Assembly (NCBI GenBank): GCA_022511485.1
Contig: JAFLUJ010000309.1
Location: 1 to 14,486 of the forward strand
Source: Oscillospiraceae bacterium
GTDB taxonomy: Bacteria > Bacillota > Clostridia > Oscillospirales > Ruminococcaceae
DNA: 14,486 bases
Direction of reading: 5' to 3'
Shown here: one piece after another, positions 6,576 to 12,679 of the stretch
How positions within the stretch are numbered: position 1 is the first letter of the stretch
How the letters are laid out: each line of letters starts with the position of its first letter
Program-made: the position numbers and the translations under genes
Notes under the pieces: generated by a model
Told to the model about the DNA's origin: nothing
The model's database searches: none
Seen by the model: the letters and a program-made list of their open reading frames with translations, nothing else

Positions 6576-8273
6576 TCAATAGTCAAATGCGGACATCCAG
6601 ATACCGGGTATGTCGTCAAAAACAGGCTCTGCGATGTAATTTCCTGAGGAATCAATGATACCGTACTTGCCGTCAACCGCAACAACGCCGTATCCGTCAT
6701 CGTAGAAGCCGTATGCGTAATCGAACTGAGGCTCAATTACTATTTCTCCTGATCTGTTAATGAATCCTACTTTATCACCCACCCTGACAGACGAAAGTCC
6801 GTTTGGAGCGAACCCTCCCAAAGCGGAATATTTCGGCTCTATGACTATGTTTCCCTTACGGTCGGCATATCCGCTGTGTTCATCATCGAGCTGTATGTAA
6901 ATAAGATCGTCCCCGTATATTTCGTCGGTGTCGTAATCAAGGTGCATATAGCTATACTCAGGCTTTATGATATAGTTTCCGGTCATGTCTATCACACCGT
7001 ATTTGGTGTCCGGATAAATATCGTCTGTAGAGGTATCCTTTATACCCACAAGAGCAAGACCATCTTCATCGAAGCTGTGAGCTTCCTCGAATGCGGGTTC
7101 AATAACAAAGCTTCCTGATGCGTCGATGTATCCCCATTTGTAATATTCCCAGGAGGTATCCGAACCGGTAACAGGAGCAAGTCCGCTTTTGTTAAAGGAC
7201 TTCGCACCTACAAACTGAGGTTCTATGACCCAATTTCCTGTTTTGTCAATATATCCGTATCTCACATCCTGCCATGACGTACCTACTCCTGCAAGAGCAA
7301 GCCCGTTTTCGGAGAACCCATTTCTGAAATCAATATCGTAGAATTGGGGCTTAACGATAATATTTCCGGTTTTGTCAATGAAACCGTAGTTGTGGTTTTC
7401 ATCACATATAGATGCGATACCGTTTTCGTAAAAAGACCCGGCGGAAACAAACTGAGGTTCGATAGCAAGGTTGCCTGTCTCATCCATGTAGCCATATTTT
7501 CCATCCAGCTCGATCACTGCAAGTCCGGCGGAGAAATCATCTATCCATTCGTACTTAAGTTCGGTGACACGGCTTCCGGATATGTCGATCAATCCCCATT
7601 TTTTGTTTCCGTCGGAGTCCTTAATATACACACGGGCGATACCACTTTCTGAAAAATACCCGATATAGTCAAATTCGGGAGCAACGATCCATTTTCCGGT
7701 ACGGTCAAGAAGTCCTGTCTTGTAATCATCGGAAGCGGCCTCTACAGTTGCCATAATAAGCCCGTCCTTACTAAAAATTTCCGCATAGTGTACCTCGTCA
7801 GGGAGTTGGATGATGTTTCCTTTTGTGTCGATACACATATATTTTTCGCCCTTACGTACAGAAGTAATATCGGATAAATAAAAATTGTATACCATGTCAT
7901 ATTCAGGCTTTATGACCCAGCTTCCGGACTTGTCAATGAAGCCTCTTTTGCCGTCCTTTTTGGCAATGGCAAGACCATGATAAAAGAGATTTTCAGCGTC
8001 CGGGTCGTACTCTGTTTCGTCATCCTCATATGGAACAGGCGCTTCGGAGGCTTCTGTTACCGATTCGGATGTGGTCTCCTCCGGCTGCTTAGTCTCCGTG
8101 GTATCCTCCGGAGGCTCGGTTTCGGTGAGCTCTTCGATCTCCTCAGTGATAATATCCTCTGCCTCGGCTGTGACTGCTGCTTCCGGATGGGAGTTTCCTT
8201 CATAATTGTCGGAAACACAAGCAGACAGCAGCAGGGAGGCTAAAATTCCGCAAAGAACAGTTGATCTTCTCAT
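6576..8273 (-). CDS. WG-repeat lipoprotein, first gene of the four-paralogue operon
   Basis: The protein has 565 residues from the ATG at 8273. That start has AAAGGA about 10 bases upstream and matches the paralogues (MRRSTVLCGILASLLLSAC, lipobox Cys19). An in-frame ATG at 8300 lacks a ribosome site and would spoil the signal peptide. The Thr/Glu/Pro linker is the longest of the four (about 20-100; ETEPPEDTTETKQPEETT). Twelve WG repeats begin near residue 109. Repeat 2 is degenerate (KYMCIDTKGNIIQLP), and repeat 7 is canonical (RYGYIDKTGNWVIEPQF). The C-terminus is WMSAFDY. The gene sits directly behind the promoter at 8313-8341, and the three paralogues follow with gaps of 19, 24 and 33 bases. 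A surface-exposed structural or binding role is inference. Confidence 0.92.
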   Translation of the reverse strand: MRRSTVLCGILASLLLSACVSDNYEGNSHPEAAVTAEAEDIITEEIEELTETEPPEDTTETKQPEETTSESVTEASEAPVPYEDDETEYDPDAENLFYHGLAIAKKDGKRGFIDKSGSWVIKPEYDMVYNFYLSDITSVRKGEKYMCIDTKGNIIQLPDEVHYAEIFSKDGLIMATVEAASDDYKTGLLDRTGKWIVAPEFDYIGYFSESGIARVYIKDSDGNKKWGLIDISGSRVTELKYEWIDDFSAGLAVIELDGKYGYMDETGNLAIEPQFVSAGSFYENGIASICDENHNYGFIDKTGNIIVKPQFYDIDFRNGFSENGLALAGVGTSWQDVRYGYIDKTGNWVIEPQFVGAKSFNKSGLAPVTGSDTSWEYYKWGYIDASGSFVIEPAFEEAHSFDEDGLALVGIKDTSTDDIYPDTKYGVIDMTGNYIIKPEYSYMHLDYDTDEIYGDDLIYIQLDDEHSGYADRKGNIVIEPKYSALGGFAPNGLSSVRVGDKVGFINRSGEIVIEPQFDYAYGFYDDGYGVVAVDGKYGIIDSSGNYIAEPVFDDIPGIWMSAFDY

Positions 8274-8312
8274 AAATAAGTATCCTTTCTGATTTGACAT
8301 ATGTATACTTTA

Positions 8313-8341
8313 ATGATAATACATTACTGTACGTTTGTCAA
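8313..8341 (-). promoter_or_regulatory. predicted sigma-A promoter of the WG-lipoprotein operon
   Basis: On the minus strand a perfect TTGACA (plus 8336-8341) is followed after 17 bases by TATCAT (plus 8313-8318). Just upstream of the -35 box is an A-rich stretch (AAAAATCAAAAAAATCC, plus 8350-8366) that resembles an UP element. It is 40 bases from the first gene's ATG. Only weak promoter-like sequence was seen in the short gaps further down, so one long transcript of about 6.8 kb is likely. Confidence 0.75.
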
Positions 8342-8390
8342 CCCCAAAAGAGGATTTTTTTGATTTTTCTCAGAGCAATCCATAGACAAC

Positions 8391-8429
8391 AAAAAAAGCC
8401 GCTGTACCGCATATAAACGGTACAGCAGC
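8391..8429 (-). terminator. rho-independent terminator downstream of dapL
   Basis: Read on the minus strand, GCTGCTGTACCG (plus 8418-8429) pairs with CGGTACAGCGGC (plus 8398-8409). This is a 12-bp stem with one G-T wobble and an 8-base loop, followed by seven T's (plus 8391-8397). It begins 25 bases after the dapL stop codon and separates dapL from the WG-lipoprotein promoter. Confidence 0.92.
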
Positions 8430-8453
8430 CTGTAGTACTGTTCAGGATACAAA

Positions 8454-9659
8454 TTACTTTTTAAGCAGTCCCTTAAGTCTGGACATCGCTTCAATGGTGT
8501 TTTCCCGTGAACCGAAGGCTGTCAGTCTGAACCAGCCCTTTCCGTTGGGACCGAAGCCTTCTCCGGGAGTTCCTACAACCTGTATCTCATGGAGCAGGAA
8601 ATCGAAAAATTCCCAGCTTCCCATGCCATCAGGACATTTGAGCCAGATGTAAGGGGAGTTCTTTCCGCCGGTGTATTTGATACCAAGCTCGTCGCAGGTC
8701 TCGGTCATGATACGGGCGTTTTCCATGTAGTAGCTGATGTTTTCTCTTGTCTGTCTGATACCCTCTTCTGTGAAAACAGCCGCCGCTGCACACTGTATAG
8801 GATATGCCACGCCGTTGAATTTGCTTCCCTGACGTCTGCTCCAGAGACTTGCCACGCTTGTTCCCTCAAAGTCTACCGTGTAAGCGTACAGCTCATTTGG
8901 GATAACGGTGTATCCGCAGCGCATACCGGTAAAGCCTGCTGTTTTGGACAGTGAGCATATCTCAATGGCGCACTCTCTTGCTCCTTCGATAGCAAAAATA
9001 CTGCGTGGGAGGGATTCGTCCTGTATAAATGCTTCATATGCTGAATCAAAAATGATTATAGCCCTCATTTTCTTTGCATAAGCCACCCATTCAGCAAGCT
9101 GCTCTTTAGTATAAACAGAACCGGTAGGATTATTAGGGGAGCAAAGGTAAATGATGTCGCAGTCCACATTAGGATTTGGCATTGCTGCAAAGCCGTTTTC
9201 CTCATTGGAAGCAGCATATATTATCCTTTTACCGCTCATTGTGTTGGAGTCCACATAAACAGGATAAGCGGGATCTGTAACAAGGACAACATTTTTCTCA
9301 CTGAAAATGTCCACTATGTTTCCGCAGTCGCTCTTTGCTCCGTCGCTGATAAGTATTTCATCGGGATATACTTCTACCCCGAAGCTTTTGTAGTATTTTG
9401 AAATTGCCTCACGGAGGAACATATAGCCCTTTCCGGAATCTTCATATCCCTTGAATGTCTCCTTTTGACCCATTTCGTCAGCGCCCTTTTTCAAAGCCTC
9501 CACAACAACGGGAGCAAGTGGGAGGGTAACGTCTCCGATCCCCATGCGGATGAGAGCCTTATCCGGATTTTCCGACTGATATTGCTTGATCTTTTTTGCA
9601 ATGTCGATAAAAAGATAGTTTTCCTTCAAGCTGTTAAAATTTGAATTGTAGTATGCCAT
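8454..9659 (-). CDS. dapL: LL-diaminopimelate aminotransferase
   Basis: This is a fold-type I PLP aminotransferase of 401 residues, the normal length for DapL (EC 2.6.1.83). The enzyme converts tetrahydrodipicolinate plus glutamate directly to LL-2,6-diaminopimelate and 2-oxoglutarate, bypassing the acylated route of lysine and meso-DAP synthesis. Visible family signatures are the N-terminal LKENYLFIDIAKKI (residues 11-24), MGIGDVTLPL (39-48), CSPNNPTG (173-180), FDSAYEAF (204-211) and the PLP-lysine motif SLSKTAGFTGMRCGYTV, with the Schiff-base Lys at 239. The ATG at 9659 is preferred: the minus-strand ribosome site AAGGGTGG is about 9 bases upstream. A TTG two codons earlier is too close. 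Upstream is an extended -10 promoter, and a strong terminator follows. DapF, encoded nearby on the same strand, uses its product. It is cytoplasmic. Confidence 0.95.
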   Translation of the reverse strand: MAYYNSNFNSLKENYLFIDIAKKIKQYQSENPDKALIRMGIGDVTLPLAPVVVEALKKGADEMGQKETFKGYEDSGKGYMFLREAISKYYKSFGVEVYPDEILISDGAKSDCGNIVDIFSEKNVVLVTDPAYPVYVDSNTMSGKRIIYAASNEENGFAAMPNPNVDCDIIYLCSPNNPTGSVYTKEQLAEWVAYAKKMRAIIIFDSAYEAFIQDESLPRSIFAIEGARECAIEICSLSKTAGFTGMRCGYTVIPNELYAYTVDFEGTSVASLWSRRQGSKFNGVAYPIQCAAAAVFTEEGIRQTRENISYYMENARIMTETCDELGIKYTGGKNSPYIWLKCPDGMGSWEFFDFLLHEIQVVGTPGEGFGPNGKGWFRLTAFGSRENTIEAMSRLKGLLKK

Positions 9660-9687
9660 TGACAATGACCACCCTTTCTTATTACGG

Positions 9688-9696
9688 AGTATAACA
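9688..9696 (-). promoter_or_regulatory. predicted extended -10 promoter of dapL
   Basis: On the minus strand TGTTATACT (plus 9688-9696) combines an extended TG with a five-of-six -10 box TATACT. No good -35 box is found 17 bases upstream, as is acceptable for extended -10 promoters. It lies about 29 bases from the dapL ATG. Confidence 0.45.
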
Positions 9697-9732
9697 CAAG
9701 TTCAGCAATTGTACTCCTGGTTTAAATATATG

Positions 9733-9751
9733 AATTTGAACGAATCAAATT
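9733..9751. repeat. 7-bp inverted repeat upstream of the dapL promoter
   Basis: AATTTGA (9733-9739) and TCAAATT (9745-9751) flank a 5-base spacer. The repeat lies about 40 bases upstream of the dapL -10 box in the otherwise featureless gap between the P-loop gene and dapL. It lacks a T-run and so is not a terminator. It could be an operator for dapL or chance in AT-rich DNA. Confidence 0.25.
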
Positions 9752-9816
9752 TTATCCATATCAAGCAGATATATTTTTGAAATGCAGAACAATGGTTCAA
9801 TCTCTGCTCTGACAGT

Positions 9817-10296
9817 TCAATTTATGGTTTTCCATACGTCAACAGACTTTTTATCCGGAACTTCAAACCGGGACAGGCATTTTTCAAGCAGTCCCTCGTC
9901 AACAAAATAATCGAAAGCAGAAGGATGACTGTTCCGCTTTTCAATATTTTCTTTCAGACGTTCCTCTGAAATGTCGAGATAATGCCACTCATGGTTAAAG
10001 CCATGTTCTGTAAGGAAAAAGGTAACGGCTATTCTGTCCCTTTCAGTCCAGAAGCCCCAGTCAAGGATAACACTGACACCGTGGTTTGAAATATCTGCCG
10101 CACGCCAGAGAAGGTAGCTCTGCAATTCCTTGGCGATAATGTCGTACTTGTCACTGTCAATGCTGATGTTACGGTCTATTATTCTGGAAAGCTCGTCGCA
10201 GGACAATATCAGTGCATTTTTCTCCTCAGCCAGTTTCCTGGCGTAGTATGTTTTCCCGCTGCAAATTTTGCCGCATATAAGATAGATCGTCGCCAT
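9817..10296 (-). CDS. small P-loop NTPase, predicted kinase (AAA/zeta-toxin/polynucleotide-kinase-like)
   Basis: This 159-residue single-domain cytoplasmic protein has a clear Walker A motif GKICSGKT (residues 9-16) directly after the first beta-strand. It also has SCDEL (32-36), with an Asp where P-loop kinases of the zeta-toxin and Pnk/gluconate-kinase group bind substrate. A second strand, VSVILDWGFWTERDR (74-88), carries Asp79 at the expected general-base or Mg position. A basic helix RLKENIEKRN (113-122) could form the lid. The substrate is unknown. The ATG overlaps the dapF stop codon by one base (TAATG), so translation is probably coupled to dapF. No strong ribosome site is visible. 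No antitoxin-like partner is seen, so a toxin role is unlikely. A housekeeping metabolite or RNA kinase is more plausible. Confidence 0.8.
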   Translation of the reverse strand: MATIYLICGKICSGKTYYARKLAEEKNALILSCDELSRIIDRNISIDSDKYDIIAKELQSYLLWRAADISNHGVSVILDWGFWTERDRIAVTFFLTEHGFNHEWHYLDISEERLKENIEKRNSHPSAFDYFVDEGLLEKCLSRFEVPDKKSVDVWKTIN

Positions 10297-11132
10297 TACA
10301 GATCAATATCTCCGTCAAAAACCTTAGCTGCCGGACCTCTCATCATGACACGACCGTCATTTTTGTAGGTAATGGCAAGGTCTCCGCCCCGAAGCCTGAC
10401 GGTGATTTCCTCGTCCCTCTTGCAGTATCCGCAGAGGACAGCCGCAACCGCTGTTGCACAAGCTCCCGTTCCGCAAGCCCATGTTTCTCCGCTGCCGCGC
10501 TCCCATACACGCATTTTAAGGGTATGATCGTCAATGACCTCGCAGAACTCCGTGTTCACTCTTTCGGGAAAATACTTGTGGTTTTCAAACATAGGACCTA
10601 TTTTCTCTAAGTTTATCCCGTCCACTCCTGATGTGAAGATGACACAGTGGGGATTTCCCATAGAAACGGCGGTGATGTTGTACATCTTGCCTCCCACGTC
10701 CACAGGTTTGTTGATAAAGGTCTCTCCGTCCATGGTCATGGGGATGTCAGCAGGCTTAAGGATAGCCTCTCCCATATCAACTTCGACGGTTTCAACAAGA
10801 CCGTTGGATGCAAACAATTTCAGATATTTTATACCGCTGTTGGTTTCCAGACTGACCTCCGTCTTATCGGTCATTTTGTTGTCGTAGACGTATTTTCCGA
10901 TACAGCGGGTGGCGTTTCCGCACATCATTGCTTCGGAGCCGTCAGCGTTGAATATCCTCATTCTGAAATCTGCCTTATCGGAAGGCATTATCAGCACCAG
11001 ACCGTCTGAACCGATACCAAAACGTCGGTCGCTTATTATTTCGGAGACCTTTTCAGGGTTCTCCACAGTTTCTTCAAAGCAGTTTACATAGACATAATCG
11101 TTGCCTATGCCCTGCATTTTTGTAAATTTCAT
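10296..11132 (-). CDS. dapF: diaminopimelate epimerase
   Basis: This 278-residue cytoplasmic enzyme (EC 5.1.1.7) converts LL-diaminopimelate to meso-diaminopimelate, the precursor of lysine and of the peptidoglycan cross-link. The two-base racemase cysteines are both present: Cys71 in MMCGNATRC and Cys220 in WACGTGACATA. Other family motifs are the N-terminal KMQGIGNDYVYVN (5-17), RRFGIGSDGL (36-45), FNADGSEAMMCGN (61-73), MGNPHCVIF (158-166) and NTEFCEV (193-199). Length and motifs are complete. The start at 11132 has AAAGGA on the minus strand about 9 bases upstream. No convincing promoter was found in the 112-base gap behind the ANTAR gene. dapL, one gene downstream, supplies the substrate. 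Confidence 0.96.
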   Translation of the reverse strand: MKFTKMQGIGNDYVYVNCFEETVENPEKVSEIISDRRFGIGSDGLVLIMPSDKADFRMRIFNADGSEAMMCGNATRCIGKYVYDNKMTDKTEVSLETNSGIKYLKLFASNGLVETVEVDMGEAILKPADIPMTMDGETFINKPVDVGGKMYNITAVSMGNPHCVIFTSGVDGINLEKIGPMFENHKYFPERVNTEFCEVIDDHTLKMRVWERGSGETWACGTGACATAVAAVLCGYCKRDEEITVRLRGGDLAITYKNDGRVMMRGPAAKVFDGDIDL

Positions 11133-11228
11133 AGAAAAGTTTCCTTTCAGAATTTGTAACCGGATATAAGCAAGTAAATTTCCGTGTTGTATTTTACTCT
11201 ATAGAAAAGTGTTTGCAGCGATCTGCCT

Positions 11229-11244
11229 GCGGGGGCTTCCCCGC
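11229..11244 (-). terminator. GC-rich hairpin directly after the ANTAR gene, possible weak terminator
   Basis: GCGGGG (11229-11234) and CCCCGC (11239-11244) form a perfect 6-bp stem with a 4-base loop that begins at the base next to the ANTAR stop codon. No T-run follows on either strand; on the minus strand the next T-rich stretch is about 20 bases on. Termination is therefore uncertain, and readthrough into dapF is possible. Confidence 0.35.
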
Positions 11245-11817
11245 TTACATTTCGTAGGTTTTAAGAATTTCACGGGCTGCCGCCACAAGGGGAATGCGCA
11301 TATCCATAGCCCGTTTCTGTATCTGTCTGTGGGCGTCCTGCTCGGAGATACGGAGGTACTCAACAAGGACGCATTTTGCACGGTCTACGAGCTTTGTATC
11401 CTGAAGCTTTTTTTCCAGCTCAGAGTTTTTACTATAAAGGTCGTTTTCATTTTTCCGGACTGCAAGTACGAACCGGAAGGTCTGCAAAAGCAGCTGCTTG
11501 TTAAGTGGACGGGGGAGTACAAAAGCGTTCAGGGCTCCTATCTTTTTGGAGATGTCTCCGCAGAGCTTTGAGGCGGCGGAAATTATCACTCCGCAGCCCT
11601 GACCGCAGGCTGCTGCGGCAAGATCAAGACCAAATTCATTTTCAAGGGGAGTGTTTACAAAAACCATGTCGTAACGGTTTTGCCGGAGCAGATCTCTTGC
11701 CCCCACGCCGTCTGACACAGAGATGTCATTAAAACCGTATTCTTTTGCGGTCAGAGTTATATTATCCAAAGTCTCGCCCTCGGGAGAGAAAATTATAATG
11801 CTTTGTTTCTCGGACAT
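11245..11817 (-). CDS. ANTAR-domain RNA-binding antiterminator with a degenerate receiver domain
   Basis: The protein has 190 residues from the ATG at 11817, which has AAAGGGG about 10 bases upstream. An ATG at 11853 has no ribosome site. The first part (about 6-115) has receiver-like strand/helix alternation. However, the phosphoacceptor position appears to be Asn (YDMVFVNTPL, Asn55), and the usual Lys before a Pro is Arg (VLPRPL). It is therefore probably a pseudo-receiver. A charged helix (about 122-142) leads into the ANTAR domain (about 138-186). That domain contains LVDRAKCVLVEYLRISEQDA followed by HRQIQKRAMDMRIPLVAAAREIL. ANTAR domains bind tandem hexaloop hairpins in nascent RNA and prevent termination, often in nitrogen-assimilation operons. 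The glutamate synthase genes immediately upstream are its likely targets. Its own promoter is at 11873-11901. Confidence 0.9.
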   Translation of the reverse strand: MSEKQSIIIFSPEGETLDNITLTAKEYGFNDISVSDGVGARDLLRQNRYDMVFVNTPLENEFGLDLAAAACGQGCGVIISAASKLCGDISKKIGALNAFVLPRPLNKQLLLQTFRFVLAVRKNENDLYSKNSELEKKLQDTKLVDRAKCVLVEYLRISEQDAHRQIQKRAMDMRIPLVAAAREILKTYEM

Positions 11818-11872
11818 AAATTGCAGACCCCTTTCAGGTGTGAGCGTGGTCATACAAAAATATTCTTATTTT

Positions 11873-11901
11873 AGTATACCATATTTTTCTTCTGTTGTAA
11901 A
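11873..11901 (-). promoter_or_regulatory. predicted sigma-A promoter of the ANTAR regulator gene
   Basis: On the minus strand TTTACA (plus 11896-11901) is followed after 17 bases by TATACT (plus 11873-11878), with TGG before it forming an extended -10. Each box matches five of six. It gives a leader of roughly 50 bases before the ATG at 11817. Confidence 0.75.
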
Positions 11902-11925
11902 GAAAAAGATTAAAGAAAATGGCAA

Positions 11926-11944
11926 GGGGGCGAAGATCGCCCCC
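11926..11944 (-). terminator. hairpin between the GXGXG gene and the ANTAR gene, probable terminator
   Basis: On the minus strand GGGGGCG, a 5-base loop ATCTT, and CGCCCCC (plus 11944 to 11926) form a perfect 7-bp GC stem beginning 6 bases after the GXGXG stop codon. The downstream sequence is T-rich but interrupted (TTGCCATTTTCTTTAATC). It therefore most likely ends the glutamate-synthase transcript, perhaps incompletely. The ANTAR promoter lies just beyond. Confidence 0.6.
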
Positions 11945-11950
11945 ATACCT

Positions 11951-12679
11951 TTAGTTATTAACGTAAAGCTGCTTGTACGGACTTGCTGTGTTGGGCGTAA
12001 GCTTAAAGAAATGTGAACTCAACAGCTCAGAAGCATTGTATCCAAAGCAGGAAGCAAACTCCTCAATGTCACTGCGGATAGCCTCAATATCCTCAGATGC
12101 CGCATCCTCACATTTTACCTGTATAGGAAGTCCGGAGGGAGCATGCTCGCTTCTTATATAGATTGCTCCGCCATGCATACCAGTTCCACAAAAGCCTCCT
12201 ACAGGACAATTTCCCTCATAGCCTATACCAAGGACAATGATTCTTCCGCCTGCCTGATATTCGCCAAGGAAATCTCCTACCTTGCCGCCAATAACAAGCA
12301 TTGGAATGTGCTGCTGGTACTCCTTCATGTGGATTCCCGCACGATAGCCAGCACTGCCCTTAATGAGTATCTTGCCGTCACGCATACCGTATCCGGCAGC
12401 GTCGCCGCAATTGCCGTGGATAATTATCTCTCCGGAGTTCATGGTGTCGCCTGTAGCGTCCTGTGCATTTGCAAAAACACTTATCCGACAGCCGTTAAGA
12501 TAAGCTCCTAAAGCATTTCCGGGAATACCGTGTATCTGGATGTCCTTGTCAACAGCGCCCGTACCAATGTAGCGGTGTCCCAGCGCATTTTCTATAACAA
12601 CTTCCTTGTCATTGGCAGAACTTACAAGATGATTAAGATCCTTGTAATGCAATCCCTCAGCATTAATTTTGATCGCCAT
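11951..12679 (-). CDS. stand-alone GXGXG-domain subunit of glutamate synthase (GltB domain 3)
   Basis: The protein has 242 residues and is made of the right-handed beta-helix (GXGXG) that forms the C-terminal structural domain of the glutamate synthase large subunit. The repeated glycine pattern is visible at GIPGNALG (51-58), HGNCGDAAGYGM (88-99), KGSAGYRAGIHM (107-118) and GGKVGDFLGEY (131-141). FCGTGMHGG (163-171) is also typical. In the archaeal-type enzyme the three GltB domains are separate polypeptides. The glutaminase and FMN/Fe-S domains are not in this window and are expected beyond 14486. The ATG at 12679 is chosen because AGGAGG is 9 bases upstream; an earlier ATG at 12706 has none. 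The gene overlaps the oxidoreductase gene by 17 bases, indicating coupling. A related domain also occurs in formylmethanofuran dehydrogenase FwdC, but the neighbours favour glutamate synthase. Confidence 0.9.
   Translation of the reverse strand: MAIKINAEGLHYKDLNHLVSSANDKEVVIENALGHRYIGTGAVDKDIQIHGIPGNALGAYLNGCRISVFANAQDATGDTMNSGEIIIHGNCGDAAGYGMRDGKILIKGSAGYRAGIHMKEYQQHIPMLVIGGKVGDFLGEYQAGGRIIVLGIGYEGNCPVGGFCGTGMHGGAIYIRSEHAPSGLPIQVKCEDAASEDIEAIRSDIEEFASCFGYNASELLSSHFFKLTPNTASPYKQLYVNN

Noticed and set aside
6557..6736. Sixty-codon N-terminal extension of the second WG-repeat protein
   Set aside because: It lies over the end of the preceding gene in another frame and precedes a perfect lipoprotein signal peptide with its own ribosome site. 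It is only an open frame.
1600..8000. CRISPR-like or satellite repeat array suggested by regular short repeats
   Set aside because: The roughly 110-120 bp periodicity is explained by the protein-level WG repeats in intact reading frames. The repeats are degenerate at DNA level.
8274..8300. Nine-codon extension MSNQKGYLF of the first WG-repeat protein
   Set aside because: No ribosome site precedes it, it contains the real ribosome site, and it would bury the signal peptide start.
9817..10296. Zeta-type toxin of a toxin-antitoxin pair
   Set aside because: There is no small antitoxin-like gene beside it, and it is embedded in a biosynthetic cluster. Only the general P-loop kinase fold is supported.
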